DNA from: Chalciporus piperatus
Lineage: Eukaryota > Basidiomycota > Agaricomycetes > Boletales > Boletaceae
DNA: 40,470 nucleotides
Assembly (NCBI GenBank): GCA_038093975.1
Contig: JBBPTG010000219.1
Location: 1-40,470, forward strand
Reading direction: 5' to 3'
The position numbers and the translations under genes were made by a program. Numbering within the stretch: the first letter of the stretch is position 1; each line of letters begins with the position of its first letter. Positions 30,125 to 40,044 of the stretch are shown one piece after another. Under the pieces are notes generated by a model. The model was given only the letters and a program-made list of their open reading frames with translations. It did not search any database and was not told the DNA's origin.

Positions 30125-31336
30125 ATGTCAGCAGAGCTATACGATCAGGAACCACAAAATCAAGGTTACAGATCCCCCCCACGTCATTTTCCATCCTCAT
30201 CCGAAAGTTCACATCCCCCTACTCCCCGCCCCGAAACTCCGATGGCTGATCCCGTTGATCCCATCGCCGCCCTCACCGCTGCTCTGAAGGCGCTCATTTC
30301 AGACAATTCGGACTCCGTGTCCAAAAAGGTTGCCGACCCGGGAAAATGGGATGGTGATCGCACCAAGTTCTGTTTGTGGTGGGCGCAGGTTAACGCCTGG
30401 CAGTCTGTCCATACGTGGAAAAACAACAAGGTTCTACGCCTCGCTGTGCTTTCACGGCTAGAAGGAAAAGCGGCTGGGTTCGCCCAGATGACAATAGAAA
30501 AATGGACCCGGTATGAACAAATGCCACCACCACCATTGCCGGAACTAGAAGGCGAAGAACCAGTAGAGGAACCTGTTCGGGAACCCCTGGGACTAAAAGC
30601 ATGGCCAACTTGGGCAATATTTTCACATCTCCTCAAAGGACATTTTCAGATAGATGTTCTCGCTCATGAGAGTCTTCGAAAATTGGAAGCATTGAAGCAG
30701 GCTGGGAAACCTGTGGATATCTTCCTCCAGGAGTTTGAATTGTTGAAAGCGGAATCAGAGATTGAAGATGCTCATGCCAAAGAGCTTCTGAAGAAGGCGA
30801 TAGATTACAAGATCTATTATCAGGCGCAAATCAACACCAATATTGATGAGCAAAATTTGACCAATACAATCGACACCTACCGAAAGTTAGGTCGCACGTT
30901 CGAACATATTGTTGTTGAACGCGGTGCACCAGTTCGTCAGGCACCCGCTCCTGCCCCCAGGCCCTCTTCTTCATATCCGTATCTTTCCCCTCGTTACCCA
31001 ATTGCATCTTGCCCACTCCCATGTCCCCCCGCTTCGTATGCGGCCCCCCGTTTCACCCCCACAGGCACACAGCCTGGTCGAGGAGCTCTGATGGATCTGT
31101 CGGCACAGCAAATGCCAAGACCGCCAGTTCACGGCAATTGTTTCAATTGTGATCAGCCTGGTCACTTTGCTAACACCTGCCCGAAACCGCACCGTCCCCG
31201 ACAGAGACAGGTGGTTATGTGGGATCCTTACTCTCAACAATATGTTGAAACTTCCCTGCCATTTGACAACCGGCAGATGCCCTTAAGTAGTCAACTATCA
31301 TTTGAATCGTTCTTTTTCTATTCGTCGAGTGTTTGA
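30125..31336 (+). pseudogene. Gypsy copy 2 gag, C-terminally truncated
   Basis: From ATG 30125; parallel to copy 1 gag through the zinc knuckle CFNCDQPGHFANTC (31138-31179) to DNRQMP at about 31281. After that the deletion junction puts it out of frame with pol and adds about 18 unrelated codons to the stop at 31334-31336. It carries a 3-codon insertion relative to copy 1 (PELEGEEPVEEP). Confidence 0.9.
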
Positions 31337-33413
31337 GGCGGGGCTCACCGAGAAAGTCCCAGTAGAACTCCACGAGTACTTAGACGTCTTTTCAGAGCAA
31401 GAGAGTGAGCGTATGCCTACCCGAAAGGCGTGGGACCACGCAATAGATCTCAAGCCTGATTTCGTTCCTAAAAAGGGTCGGGTGATTCCGATGTCCGAAC
31501 AGGAACTAGATGATGTCAAAAAGTTCATCGATAAGGAGTTATCGAAAGGATATCTTCATCCGTCGAAATCCCCTCAGACATCTCCTGTTTTCTTGATTCC
31601 AAAAAAGGACGGTAAAAAGAGATTAGTTATGGACTATCGTTACGTAAATGAGAGAACTGTCAAGAACGCTTACCCTCTTCCCCTCATTTCTGGACTTATC
31701 GACCAGCTCAAAGGAGCTGATATGTTTACTAAAATGGACCTTCGTTGGGGCTATAATAATGTTAGAATAAAAGAAGGCGACGAATGGAAAGCGGCTTTCG
31801 TTACTCCATTCGGCGCTTACGAACCTGTTGTTATGTACTTTGGACTTACGAACTCTCCCCCCACATTCCAACAAATGATGAATGATCTATTTAGCGATCT
31901 TCATGGGGTTCTCATTATTTATATCGACGATCTTATGATCTTTACGTTCGGAAAAACTAGAGCACAGCATTTAGAAATAGTTAAAACCGTATTGCAACGT
32001 CTCAGAGAGAACGATCTTTACGTAAAACCAGAAAAGTGTAGCTTTGCTGTAGATTCCGTAGATTTCTTGGGAATGGTTATCTCCCAGAAAGGCGTAGAGA
32101 TGGACACTTCAAAGGTGCAGGCTATTTTGGATTGGCCGGCGCCAACTCGGTTGAAGGGTGTTCAGTCCTTTTTAGGATTGGCTAACTTCTACCGACGCTT
32201 CATTCAGGGCTTCGCTGACATTGCTCGTCCCTTGAATGACCTTACCAAAAAGGACACACCATACAGGTGGGGACCAGAGCAACAGCAAGCTTTTGATAAG
32301 CTGAAACAGCAATTCACAACCGCTCCGCTTTTAGCATATCCTGACCGCTCTAAAGAAGTCAGAGTAGAAACGGACGCTAGTGATATTGCAACGGGAGCTG
32401 TGCTCTCGGTTAAATGTGATGATGGCCTCTGGAGGCCTTGTGCCTTCATCTCCCATTCCTTTAGTTCTGCCGAGAAGAACTACCCGGTTTATGACAAAGA
32501 GCTTCTAGCTGTCATTCGGGCTTTGCAGGAATGGAGGCATTATCTAATGGGTCGAGAACACTTCGAGATTTGGACTGATCACAAGAATCTCGAATATTGG
32601 AAATCTCCCCAAACTCTGAGCCCACGTCAAGCACGCTGGAACGCGTTGCTCTCAGAGTATAATTACTCGATTATTTATAAACCGGGTTCTACAAATGGAA
32701 GGGCTGATGCTTTATCCCGTCGACAAGATCATGGAGAAGCAGATCCCGACCATAACAAAAATATTACTGTACTTCCTGCTTCGGTCTTTATTAATACGGT
32801 TACCCTTTCTTCACCTATTTATGAAGAAATACAAAACGAATCAGAAAAAATAAAAAATGATACTCTAGATGGCTTCGTTTTTGACGAGGGGTCTATAGTA
32901 TTTAAAAACGATAAAAACAAGGTTTTTGTACCTATTTCTTTACGTACTAAACTACTTACAATCCTTCATGATTCACCTATTGGAGGCCATGGTGGCCAAG
33001 GACGTACTTTGCATCTGGTTACTCGTTATTTCTCGTGGCCTGGTGTCACAAAGGACGTTAAAACATACGTAGAACATTGTCAGACGTGCGCCCTCACGAA
33101 GGGAAAGTCAACTGCACAAGCTGGCAAATTAATTCCCCTTCCCGTTCCGAGAGAACCATGGAAGGATATATCTATAGACTTTACCACGGGTTTCCCCAAA
33201 TCACGTGGCTTTGATGCCATTTGTGTAATTGTAGATCGCTTCTCTAAAGAAGTCGAGTTTATCGCTTGTAAAAAGACAATTTCTTCAAAAGAACTAGCTA
33301 TATTTTATTTAGAGACAATGTTTGGTGTAGACACGGACTTCCCTCTTCGATTGTTTCAGATCGAGGACCGCAATTCACATCGGAGTTTACTTCGCAGCTT
33401 TGCACCCTTCTAG
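31287..33413 (+). pseudogene. Gypsy copy 2 pol without protease: reverse transcriptase, RNase H, start of integrase
   Basis: Open from just after TAA 31284-31286 to TAG 33411-33413; there is no ATG near the start, and it overlaps gag in another frame. Reverse transcriptase (FTKMDLRWGYNN, YIDDLMIF), thumb, RNase H (ETDAS, YDKELLAV, TDHKNLEYW) and the integrase zinc domain (CQTCALTK) are uninterrupted, including the two places where copy 1 is broken. Integrase is lost after KKTISSKELAI, where CTATATTTTATTTAG has two bases more than copy 1, removing the second Asp and the Glu from this frame. Confidence 0.9.
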
Positions 33414-34315
33414 GAATAGAACAGAAGCTGTCAACCGCTTATCATCCCCAAACCGATGGCCAAACGGAGCGTATGAACCGAGAACTCCAGCAGTATCTCC
33501 GCGCTTACGTGGCTAAACGTCAAACGGAATGGGCTGATTGGTTGAAGATAGCGCAGTTCCATCATAATTCCTCCCTTTCCACCACTACCGGAACGATCCC
33601 CTTCGCTATAACAAAAAACTACTTCCCACGCATGGGATTCGAAGGCGATTCATCTCCGGCTGGTGCATTCTTAGAGAAATGTGGAAAGGCACACAAAGAA
33701 GTAGAGCAGGCATTAGAAGAAACTCAGAACCGGATGAAAGAGCAAGCGGACAAGCATCGGTCCGAAGCTCCAGATTATCAAATCGGAGATTTCATTATGT
33801 TATCCACGGACAATCTCAAACTCCCCTATCCTTCCAAAAAGATGACGCAGAACTGGATTGGACCTTATCAGATCACGAAGGTCCTTCCTAATGCAGTCAC
33901 GCTTGACTTGCCCAATTCTATGCATATTCATCCCACGGTTAATGTCAAACGAGTCAAACCGGCTCGAGAACCGTTGGAAGGGCAACCGGTCCGTCTTCCG
34001 GATCCGGTGATAGTCAACCAAGAAGGTGAAGAAGAGTACGAGGTGGATTACGTAGTGAAGTCTCAGGTTAAACAAGGACAATTAGAGTACCTGGTTCATT
34101 GGAAAGGCTGGGACATATCGGACCGTACATGGGAAAAGGCAGCGCATTTGTCAAATGCACCTGAAGCTGTCAAAGCTTTTCACAAAAAGCACCCGTCCGC
34201 CCCACGTCGAATCAACATGACCATGGGAAATTTCTCTGCCTTGTTTCAGAAATACGAAAATCTGACAGAGGTTCCTATGCGGAAATTGCCGAATCGCCTG
34301 GAATGCGATTCCTAG
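33314..34315 (+). pseudogene. Gypsy copy 2 pol, rest of integrase and chromodomain
   Basis: After the +2 frameshift near 33305 the integrase continues in another frame to TAG 34313-34315. An ATG at 33473 (MNRELQQYLRAY) is internal, just past the catalytic Glu. Contains the GPY/F-like segment and an intact chromodomain (YLVHWKGW near 34089-34112). Confidence 0.85.
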
Positions 34316-34326
34316 AGAGGGGATAG

Positions 34327-34779
34327 TGTTATAGTATTTAAAAACTTTTCAAACTTTTGCCTACAACGGTATTCGAACTCTGGACTTTGTCTACAACTTA
34401 GGGGTCAAGCCGGATTCATCTTAATCCGCTCCGGTAGTCCCTGTAGCATTACATAAACTATTACATAATCAGGTCACGTGACAAAGGTCCAGACTTAGAT
34501 GAGTCAGCAATGATGTCATGGCCTAGACCCTAATCCGTGCCTGGTACCTTTTCTTATCATCGTACCACTTACCTTATCTATCTTTCCCTTTGTGTTTTCC
34601 TTATTCGGCTGTTGGTCTGTGCGCACTTCTCAATAGTATATAAGTAGCCCTGTACTTATCACAGACCCCAGTCTAATCCATTTGTGACTTCACCGTCATT
34701 AAGCTTTAGTACTCAGCATATCCTTCGCATAGGCCTAGTGTTGCCTAAAGTCCCCGCTGTGTTGTGAGAGATCATAACA
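34327..34779 (+). repeat. Gypsy copy 2, 3' LTR
   Basis: 453 bp, TGTTATAGTATTT...GATCATAACA, preceded by the polypurine tract AGAGAGGGGATAG (34314-34326) and followed by the target duplication CAGCC. Confidence 0.95.
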
Positions 34780-34822
34780 CAGCCCGAAAATTGTGATCTT
34801 CGTGTGCTGAATGGGAGGACAT
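34780..34822 (-). pseudogene. DUF6589-type gene, start codon and first 14 codons
   Basis: Minus-strand ATG 34822-34820 opens MSSHSAHEDHNFRA. With Gypsy copy 2 and one CAGCC removed, the frame continues without a stop into DLLTRDDDDDDYDTD at 28958. The in-frame continuity across the insertion, and the lack of any other ATG nearby, support this as the native start. Confidence 0.7.
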
Positions 34823-35926
34823 GGTTCAAGCAGACTCAGAGTGATTAGATTACGATGGTACGCTACAGTGTCACCACTAAAATTAACCGCGGCTACCTGT
34901 GACACCCCGTGACACTTGACACATGGGGGGCCTGCCACATGAAATGCACCAGACGTTATGGAGATGTTTCTGCACTGATAGCTTGAAACTCAGCTGTTAC
35001 CATAACGGCTGGTACCGATGTAAGAAAGCTAAACCCTCTGTAGGAATAGAAATCCCGAGAAGGTCAATAGCAAAAGATAAAGAAGGGTACGATAAGTTCG
35101 ACCCTAAAGGGATTCCAGGGAATGAAGACAAGCAAAAGGACTCATTTCCGGCGTACCAAACCGTTGAAGAACCGGAAAATGATGTTCCGTACGAACAAAC
35201 AGTTGTTTCGGACCACTTCCTTGCGGTTAGGACTAGTGGAACGAAGATAAGAACGGACGGAAAGTGTTGACGAAGGTTCCGGAGTTTTAGAGAGAGAGGT
35301 TGTTGCGTGGAGAAAAGAAAGGTCGATTCAAAATCAGCAAAGTACAGTCTTTCATAGTCCGGGCATACCCGAGACTCTGATAGCGACAGAACGCTAAGTG
35401 ACAGTACTGGACTAAGTATAGACAGAATAGATGACAAGACGAAAAGGATGAGTAAAAGTAAGGAAAGTGCGACAGTAAGGACGCATAGCAAGGTTAAAGA
35501 TCATGGAATGGAAGGGAAGCTTACCAGTGAATCATATCATACCTGGACAACGGTTTCCGGGAACACGGAGGATGATACCTGTGAACAAAACAAAGGATCC
35601 GTGGTTTCCGTGTACCACGGAACGACGGGAACGGAACGTGATAGGGACGGAAAGCTGTATGTGCGGCGGAAGAGGTTGGGACATAAACGGAAAGGAAGGA
35701 AAGACGTTGAGGAATGTTGAGAATGGGAAATGGGGGTAGAACGCCGGCTGCAAGCATAGGGAATATGTATTCCCTACATCCCAGGGTGACTTTGATGCTG
35801 ACTGTCCCTAGTCAGTCACATGAGCGGATTAGGTAAGCGCCTCATGTCCGTGGGGGTGACAACTCCGCATCAGCCGCTTCCTTTCTTCCTTCCCACTTCT
35901 TCTCCTCACACAACCATCCCAACACT
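34823..35926. other. upstream region of the DUF6589-type gene, then A/G-rich stretch without a clear gene
   Basis: 34823-34990 is the presumed promoter of the minus-strand gene and contains GTGTCAC/GTGACAC dyads (34870-34918) and the 47-bp inverted segment. 35000-35750 is purine-rich on the plus strand with short ORFs (about 90-115 codons) of low protein character. 35860-35926 is pyrimidine-rich and fits a promoter for the plus-strand gene at 35927. Confidence 0.4.
34917..34963 (-). repeat. 47-bp segment, right member of an inverted pair
   Basis: Reverse complement of 15182-15228 with one mismatch. It lies about 95 bp upstream of the DUF6589 start codon. In its own minus frame it also reads NVWCISCGRPPMC. 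Confidence 0.75.
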
Positions 35927-37135
35927 ATGTCCTCCTGTCTCACTGCTCTCTTCGGTTTCGTCGCCGCTGAACCCTTCGACAAAAGGGCCGCGGCCGCTAA
36001 GGCCTTCAAGGACGCCACGGAACTACTGCTCGACCTCGCCATGTGCGCGCCAGACGACAAGGAAGACTTGGCAGAGGATCAGCGGCTCTGGGTGACGAGG
36101 TGGAATGCCGCCATGGTGAGTTGCGTTGCTCTCTTTTGTGTCCGCGCTTACAACGGAAGTGCTTCAGAGAGCCATGGAACCGACGAAGGCTGCAGCGGCA
36201 GCCCTAGGTGTGCCTACAGTAATTCCCGCACGGTCTCTCCAAGCTCTCGAAGAGGCAGAAGCTGCCCATGTCAAGTGGTCCGGGGAAGAGGCGGATAGGA
36301 TCGAGGCAGCGAAGACTCAAGACGACGACGCGGAACCGGAACCGGACACTATGATGGGCGACGAGACTGGGAGCGCTGAAAAGCCTCCCACCAGTGCCAC
36401 CCCTCGTTCCACTCCCTCTATCCATGCTTCCGTCGGTAGCTCCAGAAAGGTGTCCGTGGTCCTCGCTCGGCCAACGCGTAAGGTGAGTCGCGGATTGATA
36501 AGAAGCTATTCCACCGATTGACCATTGCACGGCGCAGTGATCGCGGGTCTCCATGGACGAGGATGAAGAAGAGGATGAGGAGCCCGGTACCCGCCGTGCG
36601 TCAAGTGCGCAACCGCCAAGGTCCCGTGCCGTGGCATGCCTGACCGCACCTGCCTCAAGTGCGCGAAGCTGAAGATTGCCTGCAACAAGGCAGGTGGACG
36701 GGGAGGTAAAAAGGCGACGGCAAAGGCGGCTGAAAAGCCTTAGAAGGCGGCCCCTGCGAAAGCGGAACCGAAGGCCCACAGTGAGTGCCTGTCGTTGTCG
36801 TTTCTTCCGTACTAATGCGTTGTTCCGTTGCTTTTGCAGTTCACGCGGTCAGGGCATCGACGTCCCGGGTACGTCGACCCCAGACTCCCGAGTCCATTCC
36901 GGACTCGGACGTGGAACTCGTCACACCAAAGTTGAAGACGAAAGGCAAGGCGAAGGTGGGGACGAAAGGCAAGGCGAAGGTGGGGACGATTGAGGGGATG
37001 CAAATGGCGATCGCGGAAGTGGAAGCCGCGGTGCAGTCGTCCCGGGGGCTGGTGCGCAAGGCCAAGGAGCAGCTTGACCAGGCCATGGGTAAGCTGGCTG
37101 ATCTGAGGGCGATGGTCACTGCCCTCGACAAGTAG
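35927..37135 (+). pseudogene. small spliced gene with a Zn2Cys6-spaced cysteine cluster, broken
   Basis: Exons: 35927-36115 (ATG; LTALFGFVAAEPFDKRAAAA), intron with GTGAGT, 36168-36482 (helical, acidic end), intron 36483-36537, 36538-36779, intron 36780-36839, and 36840-37135 ending TAG (KLADLRAMVTALDK). The third exon encodes PPCVKCATAKVPC...TCLKCAKLKIAC, spaced C-x2-C-x6-C-x7-C-x2-C-x6-C like fungal binuclear zinc clusters, though short Agaricomycete proteins with this motif are not proven DNA-binding factors. Exon four has the tandem repeat KGKAKVGT twice and a coiled-coil-like end. Defects: TGA at the first codon of exon three (36538-36540), a frame change between the acidic MDEDEEEDEE run and the cluster, and TAG in EKP*KAAP. 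Confidence 0.6.
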
Positions 37136-37889
37136 GTTTCCGCGTCCCTTCGTCCATATCTGTTGTTTGTAATCTGTACGAGTATCCATGTCCCTGTCCA
37201 TATCCGTATCTGTGTCCGTTCCGTATGAGTGATTCGCTGGTCTAAGTAAGAAATGAAAGCGGTCAGTAAGTGAAGTAAGGAATGCAAAAACGAAACAATG
37301 GATCACTGATTCCGAAAAGCAGGGTTCCGCCTGACTTGTCTTCTTCGCGCTACTTCTGACGTCTTCTCCTACCAAGGCCCCATATAACGCGCCTGGAATG
37401 GACGGAACGGAATCAAAGGAATGGGTGTGTGTCCTGTCACGTGTTCGAAGTCTGAATGTAATAAGTAATCGTCTGTGAGAAACCAGATACGAGAGAGAGA
37501 TGTTTTTGGCTTTATGGTTTCTTTGTTTTTGGGGTTAAGAGATAGGGGAAATAGAGATTGTTTTTGACGGTTTCTTTGTGGTTTTCTTTGATAGGATAGA
37601 AAAGGGAAAGTATAGTAAGTGACGGTTCTCTTATTAGCTTTTGTGTTTGTGAGAGACGGAAGAAGTCTCCGGACGAACACCGGGATGGAACAGATAGGAA
37701 GTAGATCGCTGGTCTAAGCCCAGGGTAAAACGGATACGTATCGTAATGACAGTGGGGATACACGGAACACGGTGTTAGACGTCAGACTCAGATGGGTCCA
37801 AAGAGTCGAAGTCCCCTTGGTCGTCTTCATCTGAATCGTCCGCTGCCGCTAATTGATGCAATCCGTCGTCGTCCCATCAGCAACACTGC
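37136..37889. other. intergenic stretch, no gene seen
   Basis: Contains a run of CCATRTCYGTRTC words (37160-37220), probably 3' UTR microsatellite, and T/G-rich sequence to 37640. No protein-like ORF on either strand. Confidence 0.4.
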
Positions 37890-38375
37890 AAAAAGTCTGA
37901 AGTTACTGGAATGACTGGATCAGTTAAACCAGTACGCCAGTTGCTCAGTTGCCCAGTCATCCAGTCAGCCAGTCATTTCAGTAATCTCATTAGTTCATTA
38001 GCCCAGTCATGAAGACATTTCAGTTGTCTCAGTGGCCCAGTCATCCAGTCATCCAGTCATTTCAGTAGTCTCAGTTATCCAGTTATCCAGTTATCCAGTT
38101 ATCCAGTCATTTCAGTAGTCCAGTGGTCCAGTGGTCCAGTCAATCCAGTCATCCAGTCACTTCAGTAATCCAGCCAGTCCAGTTATACAGTCATCCTAGT
38201 CATCCAGTCACTCCAGTAATCCAGTCACTCAGGGGTCCAGTAATCCAGTCACTCCAGTAACCCAGCCACTCAGGGGTCCAGTAATCCAGTCATTCCAGTA
38301 ACCCAGCCACTCAGGGGTCCAGTAATCCAGTCACTCCAGTGACCCAGCCACTCAGGGGTTCAGCAATCCAGTACC
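37890..38375. repeat. CCAGTCATCCAGTAATC minisatellite (left arm)
   Basis: Dozens of 8-10-bp units of CCAGT(C/T)A(T/C) and TTCAGTAATC, with a higher-order unit of about 55-60 bp (CACTCAGGGGTCCAGTAATC) repeated near 38226, 38268 and 38310. The reverse complement (ACTGGATTACTGG) makes up the array at 40045-40470, so the two arrays are inverted about the composite repeat between them. Confidence 0.85.
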
Positions 38376-38464
38376 CAATTACTATTTCACTATATTTTAC
38401 AATTATTTCACACTTTATGTAGTTCAGGAGTTCAGGAAAAATGTGAAATATATCTGTCTAACTA

Positions 38465-39075
38465 GTACATGTATGGTGCTACAGTGGGAAGTGGTGGTGG
38501 GGCACGAGTGGCTATGTATCATGTTCGAGGTGAGGATGTGGTGGTGGGGCACGAGTGGCTATGTATCATGTTCGAGGTGAGGATGTGGTGGTGGGTAAGT
38601 GAAAACTCACCTAGTGAGGCCAGCAGGGCTGTTGAGCCCTCGCCGGCCGTGTTCGAGTGGGTGTTGAAGGTGGGAGGTGGTGGTGGGGCACGAGCAGCTA
38701 TGTAGCATGTTCGAGGTGAGGATGTGGTGGTGGGTAAGTGAAAACTCACCTAGTGAGGCCGGCGGGGCTGTTGAGCCCTCGCCGGCCGTGTTCGAGTGGG
38801 TGTTGAAGGTGGGAGGTGGTGATGGGGCACGAGCAGCTATGTTTGAGGTAAGTGGATGTGGTGGTGGGGGAGTGGAAACTCACCTAGTAAGGCTGGCGGG
38901 GCTGTTGAGCCCTCGCCGGCCGTGTTGTTCGAGTTGGTGTTAAGGTGACTCGGAGGTGGTGGTGGGGGTGGGGGAGACTCGAGTGGCTGTTGGTGAGATG
39001 AGTGGGTGGGTCAGTGAGTGAGTAGAAACTCACTTGCATTGCCGGCAGGGCTGTTGAGCCCTCGCCGGCCATGTT
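38465..39075 (-). repeat. four tandem hairpin/first-exon units, minus orientation
   Basis: Hairpin cores at 38619-38647, 38758-38786, 38892-38920 and 39041-39069 (spacing 139, 134 and 149 bp). On the minus strand each is followed by a GTGAGT donor-like word and a CACC-rich spacer. Two extra short units (GGGGCACGAGTGGCTATGTATCATG) lie at 38497-38580. It appears to be the first exon plus part of the following intron, amplified. Confidence 0.8.
39034..39072 (-). CDS. putative first coding exon of the repeat-associated gene family
   Basis: Minus-strand ATG 39072-39070 begins MAGEGSTALPAMQ and runs into a GTGAGT donor (39033-39028). It follows a CA-rich leader (CAACAACAACAGCAAC) and the promoter block. 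It matches the ATG exon at 6598 (MAGEGSTAPP). No downstream exons like those at 6819-7440 follow, so the copy is truncated or its later exons are diverged. Confidence 0.4.
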
Positions 39076-39128
39076 GCTGTTGTTGTTGAGGTGTGGTGTA
39101 GTGGTGTGAGACAGACTCGAAGAAGTGG

Positions 39129-39211
39129 CGCGGCAAGTTCAACTTGGTCACGTGACTTTTTCGCGCGGATTTTTTGTCAAGTCCGAGCATTAGGGAAATA
39201 TAGCTACACTT
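39129..39211 (-). promoter_or_regulatory. conserved promoter block with CACGTG palindrome
   Basis: Shares GCGGCAAGTTCAAC, GGTCACGTGAC, CGCG, TGTCAAGTCC and CATTAGGGAAAT in order with 4939-5021. The palindrome GTCACGTGAC is at 39148-39157, about 80 bp upstream of the ATG at 39072. The TACACTTTT array starts directly upstream in both copies. Confidence 0.5.
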
Positions 39212-39990
39212 TATTAGGATCTCCTACACTAGATAGCTACCATATTTTTTGTACACTTGTGTATGCCTTTTTGTACACTTTCAATAGGTTTGATCTCCAC
39301 ATACTTTGCTACACTTTTAACTACACACTTACTGCGCTTTTTTGTACACTTTTGCTACACTCTAACCTAATACACTTTCTCACACTTGTAACTACACATT
39401 TACTACGCTTTTTTTACACTTTTGCTACACTGAGTCCAGCCACAGTTTCCCACACTTGTAACTACACATTTACTACGCATTTTTGTACACTATTGCTACA
39501 CTCAATCTAGCTACACTTTCCTACACATTTGATTCAAGTTTTACTACGCTTTTTTGTAACACTTTGCTACACTCAATCACTACACTTGTAACTACACTTT
39601 TAGTACGCTTTTTTGTACATTTTAGCTACACTCTATCACTACACACTTTCCCACACATTTCACTACACTTTTACTACGCTTTTTTGTACACTTTTGCTAC
39701 ACTCAATCTAGCTATACTTTCCCACACTCTTGACTACACTTTTACTACGCTTTTTTGTACACTTTAGCTACACTCAATCTAGCTACACTTTCCCACACTT
39801 TTACTACACTTTTACTACACTTTTTTTGTACATTTTGCTCACTCAATCTAGCTATACTTTCCCACACTTGTAACTACACTTTTACTACGCTTTTTTTGTA
39901 CACTTCACTACACTCAATCCTAATACCCTTTCCCACATTGTTAACTACACTTTTAGTACACATTTTTGTGGACTTTAGCTATAATCCATC
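39212..39990. repeat. TACACTTTT minisatellite (right copy)
   Basis: About eleven units of 64-73 bp, each with TTACTACGCTTTTTTGTACAC, GCTACACTCAATCTAGC and TTTCCCACACTTGTAAC. Same orientation and words as 5010-5640 but more regular. ORFs across it are repeat artefacts. Confidence 0.9.
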
Positions 39991-40044
39991 CTATGAATGA
40001 TTATAAAATGTCACTAATTAGAATGACTCTATTAGATGACTGAG

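Larger units (their letters stand above)
28964..34779 (+). mobile_element. Ty3/Gypsy chromovirus, internally deleted, plus strand
   Basis: 5816 bp from LTR to LTR, flanked by CAGCC (28959-28963 and 34780-34784). Same family as 20675-27276 but inverted and about 790 bp shorter: at 31284/31285 the end of gag is joined directly to pol, removing the gag tail and the whole protease. The integrase also has a +2 frameshift near 33305. The LTRs differ by about 3 substitutions and 1 indel. It splits the first exon of the DUF6589-type gene after about 14 codons. Confidence 0.95.

Noticed and set aside
37890..38375. CRISPR-like array
   Set aside because: Units are too short and irregular, have no unique spacers, and the sequence is eukaryotic.
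38469..38943. Trp/Gly/Val-rich plus-strand ORFs in the hairpin array
   Set aside because: They are the antisense of the tandem first-exon units and repeat with them.
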